From an uncultured Holdemanella sp. (GTDB lineage: Bacteria > Bacillota_I > Bacilli_A > Erysipelotrichales > Erysipelotrichaceae): a stretch of DNA of 46,750 nucleotides. The DNA lies in contig NZ_CAKVJB010000017.1 of NCBI RefSeq assembly GCF_934754935.1, forward strand, positions 1-46,750, in the 5' to 3' direction. The position numbers and the translations under genes were made by a program. Positions 15,051 to 23,485 of this stretch are shown piece after piece (the first letter of the stretch is position 1; each line of letters begins with the position of its first letter). The notes under the pieces are model-generated. The model ran no database searches. It had not been told where the DNA came from and saw only the letters and a list, made by a program, of their open reading frames with translations.

Positions 15051-16859
15051 ATGGAAATAGTTACAATGGTCTTATCCCTATTAGGTGGCATTGCGTTATT
15101 TTTGTTCGGTATGTCTTTAATGGGCGATGGACTAAAAAGCGTAGCTGGCAATAAGTTGGAAGCATTCTTGTACAAGATGACAAACACAAGTCTAAAAGGT
15201 GTTGCCCTAGGTGCAGGTGTTACTTCTGTTATTCAATCTAGTAGTGCTACGACAGTAATGGTCATTGGTTTTGTTAACTCAGGTATGATGAAACTAAGAC
15301 AAGCAATCGGTATTATTATGGGTGCTAATATTGGTACAAGTATTACTGGTTGGATATTGTGTTTATCTTATGTTGGTGGATCTAGTGGTATCGCAAGCCT
15401 ATTCTCAACGGCTACGATCACAACTTTGTTTGCGTTTATTGGTATTTGTTTAAAAACATTTGGAAAACGTACTACACATAAAAATGTTGGAAATATCATG
15501 CTAGGTTTTGCGATTTTAATGACGGGTATGCAACAAATGAGTGGAGCAGTTTCACCTTTAAGAACAAATGAAACATTCATTAGTATGCTTACAATGTTCT
15601 CAAATCCAGTCATGGGTATTCTTATTGGTATTTTGTTTACAGCGGTTCTACAAAGTGCAAGTGCTGCCATCGGTATTTTGCAGGCACTATCAATGACAGG
15701 CTCATTGACATTTGCTGCAGCCTTCCCAATTAACTTAGGAATTGGTATTGGTGCTGCATGTCCTGTGTTGATTTCTGCCTTAAGTGCAAATAAGAATGGT
15801 AAACGTACCGCATTAGAATATTTGATCAATGACTTATTTGGTATGATTATTTGGTCTATCTTATTCTATGGTTCAAATCTATTTATGCACTATGATTTTT
15901 TGAATAAAGTTATGTCCCCAGTAAATATTGCATTAATGAATACAGCGATTCGTTGTGGAAATGTATTAGTTTTATTCTGGTTCATTCCTCAAATTGAAAA
16001 ATTATTGATGCGTATTGTCAAAGACAGTCCAGAAGATCTAGCAGAACAGGCTGACTTTGATTTATTAGAAGAACGTTTGATTCCTTATCCTGCCTTAGCT
16101 ATTGCTCAATGTCATCGTGTTATGAATGGTATGGCTAAAAAGGTTCGTAATAATGTGAATCGTTCAATGAACTTGATCAATGAATTTAGACCGGAAAAAT
16201 ATGAGAAAGTACATCGTAAAGAAACATTGATTGATAAATATGAAGCGCGTTTAGGTTCTTATTTGATGCAACTTACAAAACAAGCATTAAATACTGAACA
16301 AACAAGACAAGCCTCATTATATCTTCATACTATTAGTGACTTTGAAAGAATTGGTGATCACGCGGCAGATATTGCCGAGATGTCAAAGAGTATCAATGAA
16401 AATCGTATGGAAATGTCAGAAGCGGCTATGGATGAATTAAATCTTGTCATGGAAGCGGTTCGTGAATCGATGAATATGACATACCATGCATATCTAGAAG
16501 ATGATTTAGATTTGGCTCGACGTGTATCTCCACTTGGAATTGTCATTCGTGGACTATGTGATGAAATGAAATTACGTCACGTTGAACGTTTATCTCAAGG
16601 AAACTGTGGACTTGAAGAAGGTACAGTATTCAATGATTTATTGAATAGTTTAAACCGTATTGCCACACACTGTGCAAGTAGTATGGTGGCCTTGGTCAAG
16701 ATTCGTGAAAAAGATACAGATATCCACATTCACGATTCAAAAGTATATGCGATTGAGGGTGATGATTATAAAACGACGTTGGCTGAATATCGCGAAAAAT
16801 ATGATCTTGGACAAAGAGAAGGTCGTATTGTAAGTATGGAAGACGATCAAGTTGAATAG
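15051..16859 (+). CDS. Na+/phosphate cotransporter with PhoU domain
   Basis: 602 residues. The membrane half (about 1-310) holds the two inverted Na_Pi repeats, each with its QSSSA-type core: QSSSATTVMVIGFV at about 63-76 and QSASAAIGILQAL at about 201-213. The C-terminal half (about 340-570) is a PhoU-like helical bundle with FERIGDHAADIAEM. Fusion of carrier and PhoU is usual for bacterial NptA/YjbB types and suggests flux control by the PhoU part. An AAAGGAG site precedes the ATG. The Pho box upstream suggests induction by low phosphate. Confidence 0.94.
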   Translation: MEIVTMVLSLLGGIALFLFGMSLMGDGLKSVAGNKLEAFLYKMTNTSLKGVALGAGVTSVIQSSSATTVMVIGFVNSGMMKLRQAIGIIMGANIGTSITGWILCLSYVGGSSGIASLFSTATITTLFAFIGICLKTFGKRTTHKNVGNIMLGFAILMTGMQQMSGAVSPLRTNETFISMLTMFSNPVMGILIGILFTAVLQSASAAIGILQALSMTGSLTFAAAFPINLGIGIGAACPVLISALSANKNGKRTALEYLINDLFGMIIWSILFYGSNLFMHYDFLNKVMSPVNIALMNTAIRCGNVLVLFWFIPQIEKLLMRIVKDSPEDLAEQADFDLLEERLIPYPALAIAQCHRVMNGMAKKVRNNVNRSMNLINEFRPEKYEKVHRKETLIDKYEARLGSYLMQLTKQALNTEQTRQASLYLHTISDFERIGDHAADIAEMSKSINENRMEMSEAAMDELNLVMEAVRESMNMTYHAYLEDDLDLARRVSPLGIVIRGLCDEMKLRHVERLSQGNCGLEEGTVFNDLLNSLNRIATHCASSMVALVKIREKDTDIHIHDSKVYAIEGDDYKTTLAEYREKYDLGQREGRIVSMEDDQVE

Positions 16860-16864
16860 AAATT

Positions 16865-16892
16865 AAAAAAGGGCCTGAGAAATCAGGCCTTT
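16865..16892. terminator. Bidirectional terminator
   Basis: Stem GGCCTGA/TCAGGCC (16872-16878 with 16883-16889) around a GAAA tetraloop, with A-run left and TTT right. It serves the cotransporter and, more strongly, the leftward kinase gene. The kinase stop codon (16883-16885) is part of the stem. Confidence 0.85.
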
Positions 16893-17917
16893 GATGTATT
16901 AATTTGAATGTCACATTTGTCTTGGATTGAAAAAGTATTAAAATAGGCTTCTTCTAAAGGAATCCATTGTTGAATGAAATTATTCAACATCTTTGGATTT
17001 CTTTTTCTTAGTCTTTCTATTTGTTCATCTTTATTGACTGTTAAGAAAACGGAAAAATCATAATATTTTTGAAGACTAGAATGCATAGAGTAAGAGCCTT
17101 CTATAATATTGAATGGTTTATATGGAATCAAGATAGCATGCTCTATAGACATAGTTGAACAATTAAATTTACACAACTTCACATCTTCATGTTTTGATAA
17201 TGGAATCAATATCTCTTGTTCAAAACGTTCATGATCCACGTTTTCTCCAGGACTTTCAAGCCTTTCTTTTGTCCTTTGAAAAGGTTGTAGAAAGAAATCA
17301 TCCATTTTAAATACATTACAATCATATATTTGTTTTAAAAGCATTGAAAGTGTTGTTTTACCAGAAGCACAACGACCATCGATGGAAATCATAGAAGGAT
17401 GTTCGTTATCTATATATTTAAATAGTTCTAGAAATGGAAGATACTTTTTATGAATTAAGCGATAGGATGGATGATACAATTGATTGAACGTATCTGAATG
17501 ATGAATTGCAGGATAACCCTCTTTTTTCCATTTTAAAAGTAAATCCTTAGATTGTTCGAATGAAAAGGGAAGAGTATTGTCGAAGATAAGATCTAAAAGA
17601 GTTTGAATCTTATCTTCAAGTTGTTTGATTCCATGTTTTTCTTGCTGGCTAGATAGTATAAATAAAGTACTGAGTGTATTTACAGTTAAGCCATAATTTA
17701 AATGTAGACGTACATAGTCTCCATCTAATTCTTCAATTGAATCATATGGATCTTTACTCGTTTGTAGTTCTAGTTCAATATTGGATTTGACTTTAGAAAA
17801 ATCAGAAACAAGGTGTTCACATCCAAAACTACTTTGATACAAGAATTTCATTAAATCTTGTAGTTCTAGTTGTGGATATGTTTGAAATTGATGGAGTATA
17901 TATTCTTTTGTGTTCAT
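16883..17917 (-). CDS. P-loop (uridine kinase-like) kinase with extra N-terminal domain
   Basis: 344 residues. Residues about 1-165 form a helical domain I cannot name. From about 175 it is a uridine/pantothenate kinase-like P-loop enzyme: Walker A GRCASGKTT (181-189), MDDFFLQPFQRTKERL as the substrate lid, EGSYSMHSSLQKYYD, and RLRKRNPKML as the Arg-rich lid. Substrate is probably a nucleoside or similar small molecule; not proven. No ribosome site precedes the ATG. An extended -10 lies only 7 bp before it, so the message may be leaderless. Its stop lies in the shared terminator. Confidence 0.75.
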   Translation of the reverse strand: MNTKEYILHQFQTYPQLELQDLMKFLYQSSFGCEHLVSDFSKVKSNIELELQTSKDPYDSIEELDGDYVRLHLNYGLTVNTLSTLFILSSQQEKHGIKQLEDKIQTLLDLIFDNTLPFSFEQSKDLLLKWKKEGYPAIHHSDTFNQLYHPSYRLIHKKYLPFLELFKYIDNEHPSMISIDGRCASGKTTLSMLLKQIYDCNVFKMDDFFLQPFQRTKERLESPGENVDHERFEQEILIPLSKHEDVKLCKFNCSTMSIEHAILIPYKPFNIIEGSYSMHSSLQKYYDFSVFLTVNKDEQIERLRKRNPKMLNNFIQQWIPLEEAYFNTFSIQDKCDIQINTSKA

Positions 17918-17924
17918 AGAAGAT

Positions 17925-17933
17925 ATTTTATCA
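17925..17933 (-). promoter_or_regulatory. Extended -10 very close to kinase start
   Basis: On the minus strand TG-A-TAAAAT ends at 17925, 7 bp before the ATG at 17917. Transcription would begin at or next to the start codon. Confidence 0.45.
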
Positions 17934-18010
17934 TATTCTTTACTTTTTGATTATAGATAAAAACTATAACAAGTACATATTTTTAAATATTATAAATAAT
18001 CAGTTAGAAA

Positions 18011-18019
18011 TGATAAAAT
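18011..18019 (+). promoter_or_regulatory. Extended -10 of the MetE-like gene
   Basis: TG-A-TAAAAT (18011-18019) lies upstream of GGAGG and the ATG at 18044. It is the same motif as in the divergent kinase promoter. The -35 region (TATAAA) is weak. No T-box or SAM riboswitch fits in the 126-bp gap. Confidence 0.45.
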
Positions 18020-18043
18020 AATGTCATTGGAGGAAATTTACTT

Positions 18044-19144
18044 ATGTTGAATATTAAATATGATATTGTAGGATCTTTTTTAAGACCACAAGAAATTAAA
18101 GAGGCGCGTGCTAAATTTAATAATAATGAAATCACATATGAACAATTACGTGATATTGAAGATGAACAAATCGCAAAATTGGTAGCGAAGGAAGTACAAC
18201 ATGGATTAAAGTTTGTGACAGATGGAGAATTCCGTCGTCGCTGGTGGCATTTGGATTGGTTAAAAGAATTTGATGGTTTTACCACAAAACACTTAGATAA
18301 GTTTATTAATGGAAGAAACAATCATATTGAATTGGGTATGATTGAAGGAAAGATTTCTTATGATCCTAATAAGGCACATAAAGAAATGTACGCATGGGAT
18401 TTTCTAAAGAAGGAAGCTAGTAAATATGGAGTAGAGGCTAAGAAATGTATTTCTGGACCGAATATGATTTTGATTGATCATTTCTTACAATTAGGTATTA
18501 AAGATACACCATATTATGGTACGGATATTGAAGCCGTGATTGAAGATATTGGTTTGGCATATCAAGCTGCCATTCGTGATTTCTACGATCATGGATGTCG
18601 CTATATTCAAATTGATGATACTTCATGGACATATATGATTGATGATACGTTTGTTTCAAAGGTAGAAGGTTTGGGTTATACAAAAGCACAAGTGTTAGAT
18701 TGGTTTGTGCGTGTAAGTACAAAGGCTTTGGAAAATCGTCCAGAAGACATGCAGATCGCAACACATTTCTGTAAAGGAAACTTCAAAGGAAATCCATTGT
18801 TCCATGGATTCTATGATACAATCGCAAAATCAGTCGCAAGTATTCCATATGATGGTTATTTTGTAGAATATGACGATGCTCGTAGTGGAACCTTTGATCC
18901 TTGGGCTGTTTTAAAAGGTACAGACCGCACATTTGTGGCTGGTTTGATTTCTACAAAACGTCCAGAATTAGAGGAGCACGATGCGATTAAAGCACGTTAT
19001 GAACAAGCTAAAGCCGTAGTCGGAGATAATATTGCGCTTTCTCCACAATGTGGATTTGCCTCTGTTGAAGAAGGTAACTGCATTGATGAAGAAACACAAT
19101 GGAAGAAAATTGATTTATTGGTATCTTGCCAAGACTTTATTTAA
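18044..19144 (+). CDS. Cobalamin-independent methionine synthase-like protein (MetE C-terminal type)
   Basis: 366 residues, single domain, matching the short YxjG/YxjH-type relatives of MetE. They lack the N-terminal half of full MetE (about 750 residues). The zinc ligands are in place: H241 and C243 in ATHFCKGNFKG and C336 in SPQCGF. VTDGEFRRRWW (58-68), IQIDDTSW and YDDARSGTFDPW are further family marks. It probably moves a methyl group to homocysteine or a similar thiol; the donor for the short forms is not settled. GGAGG precedes the ATG. Confidence 0.9.
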   Translation: MLNIKYDIVGSFLRPQEIKEARAKFNNNEITYEQLRDIEDEQIAKLVAKEVQHGLKFVTDGEFRRRWWHLDWLKEFDGFTTKHLDKFINGRNNHIELGMIEGKISYDPNKAHKEMYAWDFLKKEASKYGVEAKKCISGPNMILIDHFLQLGIKDTPYYGTDIEAVIEDIGLAYQAAIRDFYDHGCRYIQIDDTSWTYMIDDTFVSKVEGLGYTKAQVLDWFVRVSTKALENRPEDMQIATHFCKGNFKGNPLFHGFYDTIAKSVASIPYDGYFVEYDDARSGTFDPWAVLKGTDRTFVAGLISTKRPELEEHDAIKARYEQAKAVVGDNIALSPQCGFASVEEGNCIDEETQWKKIDLLVSCQDFI

Positions 19145-19171
19145 GGGAAATCTTTTGATTTCTCTTTTTTT
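19144..19171 (+). terminator. Terminator after MetE-like gene
   Basis: Stem AGGGAAATC/GATTTCTCT (19144-19152 with 19157-19165, one G-U) with a TTTT loop, then a T run. Confidence 0.8.
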
Positions 19172-19176
19172 AGTCA

Positions 19177-19202
19177 CAAAAAAAGGAACAATTAATTGTT
19201 CC
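19177..19202 (-). terminator. Terminator of tgt, with stop codon inside
   Basis: A perfect 18-bp palindrome (19185-19202, GGAACAATT/AATTGTTCC) is followed, on the minus strand, by a run of eight T. The tgt stop (19192-19194) is at its centre. Confidence 0.8.
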
Positions 19203-20403
19203 CATAATATGACTTTAAGAAAGATTCTTTGAATTCTTTAAATGTACCATCTAAAATAGCTTGTCTAGCCTGTTCTGTAAGACGGATGATAAAACGAAGA
19301 TTATGCATAGAAGCCAGTTCAAAATATTTGGCAGATTCCGTGCGGTCTTGAGATTTCCATAGTCTTCTTAATTCACCAAGTGTAATCTTAGCTTGACATG
19401 TCGGACAATCACAACCTTCATCAATGATTTCATCGCTATCTCTATATTTAGATAGATTGATTGGACCATGCATTGTATACAATCTTCCATGTCTTGCCTC
19501 TCTTGTAGGAGCTACACAATCAAATGTATCGGCGCCATTCTCAGTTCCAATCAAAATATCATCTGGATGTGATAGACCTAATAAATGTCTTGGCTTATTT
19601 TCAGGAAGTTCTTCATTACACCAAGTTAAAATATCACCTAATGTTTCTTTTAAGAAAGCTCCACCTAAGCCATAACCATCAAAATCCATCTGTGCATATT
19701 TTTTACATGTAGATCTTCTTAGATCTTCCCAACGACCACCTTGAATGACACCATATAAAGATTGATGATAGCCTAGATCATCACAATGCTTCTTATGTTC
19801 ATCTAGACTTCTTTTTGCCCAACGCTCCGTTCTTGCCAAAGATTCCACGTTATATTCATACGTATCGGCTAAAGATGTTAATTCATCATAGGCCATATGG
19901 ATATCGGCTCCAATACGACATTGAATCTGCATACTTTCTTCAGGGCCAATAAAATCTTCTTGTCCTGTAAATGGATCATGGAAGTGTACTCCATCTTCTG
20001 TGACATGGGCCAAACGTTTTTCTTCTTCGGTATTCTTCATATTGTCTTCACGTTTCATGCTGACAACTTTGCCACAACCCGAACCTAAAGACATGACCTG
20101 AAATCCACCGGAATCCGTTAAGGTTGGACCATTCCATTTTGACCATGCGGATAGCCCTCCATTTTCAGCAATTTCAGGGGAAATATTTCTTAAATGATAT
20201 CCATTACTCAGCATAGCTTGGGCATTGATACTTTTTAATTCTTCCATAGAAACAAAACGAACTTCACCATGTGTTCCCACACACATAAATGCAGGGGTTT
20301 TGATGTCTCCATGAGGTGTATGTATAATTCCGGCTCTTCCTAATTGGCCAGGAATTCTTTTTTCAATTTCAAAATAAAATTTATTGTCATTTTTATATTC
20401 CAT
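19192..20403 (-). CDS. tgt: tRNA-guanine transglycosylase (divergent)
   Basis: 403 residues. Tgt swaps guanine 34 of GUN-anticodon tRNAs for a queuosine precursor. The nucleophile-type motif TDSGGFQVMSLG, the second Asp in ADTFDCVAPTREARHG, and a zinc site CDCPTC...H (family CxCxxC..H) are intact, so it should be active. It departs from textbook bacterial Tgt in the binding pocket: AYDELTS where DEC-T is usual, and GLGGAFLKE where GGLAVGE is usual, plus YHLRNISP. I chose ATG 20401-20403 with GGAGGA before it. It follows an MFS gene by 32 bp on the same strand. No queuosine synthesis gene is in view, so it may use a salvaged base. Confidence 0.88.
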   Translation of the reverse strand: MEYKNDNKFYFEIEKRIPGQLGRAGIIHTPHGDIKTPAFMCVGTHGEVRFVSMEELKSINAQAMLSNGYHLRNISPEIAENGGLSAWSKWNGPTLTDSGGFQVMSLGSGCGKVVSMKREDNMKNTEEEKRLAHVTEDGVHFHDPFTGQEDFIGPEESMQIQCRIGADIHMAYDELTSLADTYEYNVESLARTERWAKRSLDEHKKHCDDLGYHQSLYGVIQGGRWEDLRRSTCKKYAQMDFDGYGLGGAFLKETLGDILTWCNEELPENKPRHLLGLSHPDDILIGTENGADTFDCVAPTREARHGRLYTMHGPINLSKYRDSDEIIDEGCDCPTCQAKITLGELRRLWKSQDRTESAKYFELASMHNLRFIIRLTEQARQAILDGTFKEFKESFLKSYYGNN

Positions 20404-20435
20404 AAAATCCTCCAACCTATTTATTTTATCATATA

Positions 20436-21575
20436 TTAGCCACGTCTTATATAAAAGATTACACTGACTACACCAATTATACCGGCAACAAATCCAATGG
20501 ATTGAATATTAAGTAGATTAATAGTTTGTCCACCGATAAAAGATCCTAAACCAATTCCTAAGTTAAAGATACCTGAGAAGATGGACATCGCAATAGCACT
20601 TGTGTTTTCATTTGTCGCAAGCATTGTTTCTGATTGACAGGCCACATTAAATGCAGTAGAACTCATTCCCCATATAATACAAATAAAAATAAGTGTAATC
20701 ATGGTGATTGTGCTTGGTTTTAATAAGAATAAGACAAGGCTTAAACAACACAGTGAAGTTAAGATAAATCTTTTTCGATTTTTATTGTAGAAATTTGAGA
20801 ATAAGATACTTCCACCAATACCGGCAACACCAAATAGAGATAGAACAAGTGTAATTGTATTGTTTGATAGATTTGCGACTTGCGATAAGAATGGTTCAAT
20901 ATAACTATAGGCTGTATAGTAGGCACTCGCAAATAATAAAGAAATTCCATAGATGGTGATGAGTTGTTTATTCTTTAATAATTGAGGAAGTTCGTTTAAA
21001 GAAAAAGCAGCGTTTGAATTTAATTTAGGGAAATAAATGGATTGGAAAAATAAAAGTAGAATACTAATGATACCTACAATTAAGAAGGCGATTCTCCAAC
21101 CAATTAAAAGACCAATCATTCTTCCAAGTGGTAAACCGGCAATCATCGCAACACTTGTACCTGTAACGATCATGCTCATCGCAAATTCTCGTTTTTCTTC
21201 ATTGACAAGTCTTACGGCAATGACACTGGCAATCGACCAGAATATGGCGTGGGCACAAGCTACGACAAGTCTTCCTGCTATTAATATAAGGAAGTTCATT
21301 GAAATGGCACTGATGACTTGTCCAAGACCAAATAAGAAGAGGGTCGTCAGCAAGATCTTCTTGTAGTTGTATTTAGAAGCTAAAATCATCAGTGGTAAAC
21401 TTAATAACATAACAGCCCAGGAATAAATGGTAATCATTGTACCTGCTTGTGTTTGCGTAATTGAAAAGGTTTGGGCAATATCGGTAAGTAGGCCGATGGG
21501 CATAAATTCAGAAGTGTTAAATATAAATGCGGCTATTGTCATACCTAAAAGTGGCATCCATTGTTTCTTATTCAT
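20436..21575 (-). CDS. MFS transporter (DHA1/SotB-like)
   Basis: 379 residues with 12 predicted membrane helices. Motifs fit the DHA1 branch that includes SotB/AraJ/PbuE-like efflux carriers: NTSEFMPIGLLTDIAQTF in helix 1 and GLPLGRMIGLLIGWR in helices 4-5. The ATG has AAAGGATGAT before it. tgt follows 32 bp downstream on the same strand with no terminator between, so the two are probably co-transcribed. The substrate is unknown; sugar, drug or base efflux are normal for the family. Confidence 0.88.
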   Translation of the reverse strand: MNKKQWMPLLGMTIAAFIFNTSEFMPIGLLTDIAQTFSITQTQAGTMITIYSWAVMLLSLPLMILASKYNYKKILLTTLFLFGLGQVISAISMNFLILIAGRLVVACAHAIFWSIASVIAVRLVNEEKREFAMSMIVTGTSVAMIAGLPLGRMIGLLIGWRIAFLIVGIISILLLFFQSIYFPKLNSNAAFSLNELPQLLKNKQLITIYGISLLFASAYYTAYSYIEPFLSQVANLSNNTITLVLSLFGVAGIGGSILFSNFYNKNRKRFILTSLCCLSLVLFLLKPSTITMITLIFICIIWGMSSTAFNVACQSETMLATNENTSAIAMSIFSGIFNLGIGLGSFIGGQTINLLNIQSIGFVAGIIGVVSVIFYIRRG

Positions 21576-21620
21576 TAAATCATCCTTTCAAAAACGTTTA
21601 CTATTTTACCACATGTCATA

Positions 21621-21649
21621 TTGAAAACACTATTTTTTCTTTCTATAAT
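21621..21649 (+). promoter_or_regulatory. Promoter of rdgB-trmL
   Basis: TTGAAA (21621-21626), 17-bp spacer, perfect TATAAT (21644-21649), followed by CGGTGAT and the ATG at 21668. Confidence 0.75.
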
Positions 21650-21667
21650 ATATATCGGTGATAATTT

Positions 21668-22243
21668 ATGAAAAAAACAATTTGGATTGCGACGAGCAAT
21701 GCACATAAAGTGGAAGAATTTCAAACAATGTTGAAGGATTGTGAAGTGAAATGTTTAAAGGATTTAGATCATAAAATCCATATTATTGAAGATGGAACAA
21801 CTTTTGAAGAAAATGCATTGATCAAAGCTCGTACATTATTTAATGAACTACATGAACCTGTGATTAGTGATGATTCAGGTTTAGAAGTGGATGCGATGGA
21901 TAAAAAGCCGGGTGTTTATTCAGCTCGTTTTTTAGGGGAAGACACAAGCTATGATATTAAGAATCAATATATTATAGATCAAGTACAAGGAAAGACACGT
22001 ACAGCTCGTTATGTATGCGTAATTGCGTATATTGATGAAGAAGGAAAAGAACATGTGTATCGTGGTGAATGTGAAGGCTTGATTCACGATAAATTGGAAG
22101 GGGAAAATGGATTTGGATATGATCCTATCTTCTATTATCCTGAATTTAAGACAACACTTGCCAATGTGAGTGAAGAAAAGAAAAATAGTGTATCTCATAG
22201 AGGAATCGCTTTAGAAAAATTTTTGAAAGATTGGAGTAAATAA
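21668..22243 (+). CDS. rdgB: Non-canonical purine NTP pyrophosphatase (RdgB/HAM1)
   Basis: 191 residues, normal length. It hydrolyses dITP, ITP and XTP to keep them out of nucleic acids. Family marks: ATSNAHKVEEFQ at the start, the acidic metal site DDSGLEVDAMDKKPGVYSARFLGE, GFGYDPIFYYPE and the C-terminal VSHRGIALEKF. The gene after it, trmL, starts 2 bp past the stop. Confidence 0.96.
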   Translation: MKKTIWIATSNAHKVEEFQTMLKDCEVKCLKDLDHKIHIIEDGTTFEENALIKARTLFNELHEPVISDDSGLEVDAMDKKPGVYSARFLGEDTSYDIKNQYIIDQVQGKTRTARYVCVIAYIDEEGKEHVYRGECEGLIHDKLEGENGFGYDPIFYYPEFKTTLANVSEEKKNSVSHRGIALEKFLKDWSK

Positions 22244-22245
22244 GT

Positions 22246-22767
22246 ATGTTGCATGTTGTATTGTATGAACCGGAAATTCCACAAAATACAGGAAATATTA
22301 TTCGAACTTGTATGGCCACAGGTTCTAGGCTACATTTGATTGAACCATTGGGTTTTTCTTTGGATGAAAAACATTTGCGTCGTTCAGGAATGGATTATAT
22401 TAAAGATGCCGATATTCATATTCACAAGGATTGGGATGCGTTTGTAGCTGAAAATCCAAGTGAACATTATTATTTTATGACTCGTTATGGAAAAAAGGCT
22501 CCAAGTGAGTTTGATTTCACAAAAGAAGAGGGCGATATTTATTTAGTACTTGGAAAAGAAAGTACGGGTGTAGATAAAAAGATCCTTCAAGGACACTTAG
22601 ATACTTGTATGCGTCTTCCTATGGTCGCAAACGCAAGAAGCTTGAACTTGTCCAATTGTGCTGCCATTATTGTGTATGAAGTGTTACGTCAACTTGATTA
22701 TCCTGGACTTAGTACACATGAAGAGCTTAAGGGAGAGGATTGGCTTGAAAATCTTAAGGTCGATTGA
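22246..22767 (+). CDS. trmL: tRNA (cytidine/uridine-34-2'-O)-methyltransferase
   Basis: 173 residues. TrmL is a SPOUT enzyme that methylates the wobble ribose of leucine tRNAs. Motif 1 is PEIPQNTGNIIRTC (9-22), motif 2 is LVLGKESTGVDKKIL, and motif 3, the SAM-knot, is MRLPMVANARSLNLSNCAAIIVYE. It sits in one transcript with rdgB. A membrane-protein frame starts inside its 3' end. Confidence 0.95.
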   Translation: MLHVVLYEPEIPQNTGNIIRTCMATGSRLHLIEPLGFSLDEKHLRRSGMDYIKDADIHIHKDWDAFVAENPSEHYYFMTRYGKKAPSEFDFTKEEGDIYLVLGKESTGVDKKILQGHLDTCMRLPMVANARSLNLSNCAAIIVYEVLRQLDYPGLSTHEELKGEDWLENLKVD

Positions 22768-23278
22768 TCAATGTATAGATTCGTTTGAAAAGCGAATCTT
22801 TCTTTTTATATTTTTTCTTTGTCTATATTGGCTATGGCAGAATGTATGGCAGCTCATTTTGTTTGGCAAATTATTTTTTTTGTATGATTATGAAAGTTTG
22901 TTTAGTATACAGGCAAAACTTAGTACATATCAATCGAGTGTATTTATTCGTATTATATATTATGTGATTTCAAATCCATCATTGAATGTATTTAAACTCA
23001 TTTGTTGTATAAAACTAATAGACATATTGGGTGTTGCAGGCATTGTTTTATTGATAAAAAAGTTTCGATTTGTGGTTGTTTTTAATGGAATTAAGTATGT
23101 TTGGGGCTTGTTTTGGATCGTAAAAGCATTGCATTCAAAAAGTGTGTATTTGGTAATTTCTTGTTTAAAATGGCTATCTTTAGGCACTTTTATATGTTTG
23201 ATGATGACTTCTATCGTTTTACTGTATACGCTTTCAATAATGATCTTGGATTTTGATAAATTTGTTCATGATTTATAA
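22745..23278 (+). CDS. Unknown four-helix membrane protein
   Basis: About 177 residues if started at TTG 22745, which has GGGAGAGG upstream; an ATG at 22718 is a weaker choice because no ribosome site precedes it. The protein has a short charged N-terminus (SIDQCIDSFEKR) and about four hydrophobic segments (near 20-45, 75-110, 115-140 and 150-170). It overlaps trmL by 23 nt. I recognise no family and see no catalytic motif. A pure coding accident is unlikely given its length and clean helix pattern. Confidence 0.6.
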   Translation: MKILRSIDQCIDSFEKRIFLFIFFLCLYWLWQNVWQLILFGKLFFLYDYESLFSIQAKLSTYQSSVFIRIIYYVISNPSLNVFKLICCIKLIDILGVAGIVLLIKKFRFVVVFNGIKYVWGLFWIVKALHSKSVYLVISCLKWLSLGTFICLMMTSIVLLYTLSIMILDFDKFVHDL

Positions 23279-23428
23279 ACATCTTTATACATTTACTAAA
23301 TTATGTACAATTTTTTATAAAATCACACAATTTACCACAATTTAGAATTAAGTGCTTTATATAAAGCTTATTAAGGAAAAATTAAGAAATAAATTACTAA
23401 AAAGTGCAAATGATTTTTAAGCGAAAAT

Positions 23429-23457
23429 TTGCAACAAAAAAGAATCCTTGTTAAACT
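23429..23457 (+). promoter_or_regulatory. Extended -10 promoter of second NlpC/P60 gene
   Basis: TTGCAA (23429-23434), 17-bp spacer, TG-T-TAAACT (-10 at 23452-23457). About 85 bp upstream of the -35 box, CACAATTTA is repeated at 23326 and 23336 with a 10-bp step and could be a regulator site. The rest of 23279-23428 is AT-rich with nothing else recognised. Confidence 0.6.
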
Positions 23458-23485
23458 TCAGGTGTTGTAACGAAGAGGTGATATG

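Noticed and set aside
22785..22967. 60-residue frame within the unknown membrane protein gene
   Set aside because: Shadow in another frame of the longer, better supported frame 22745-23278.
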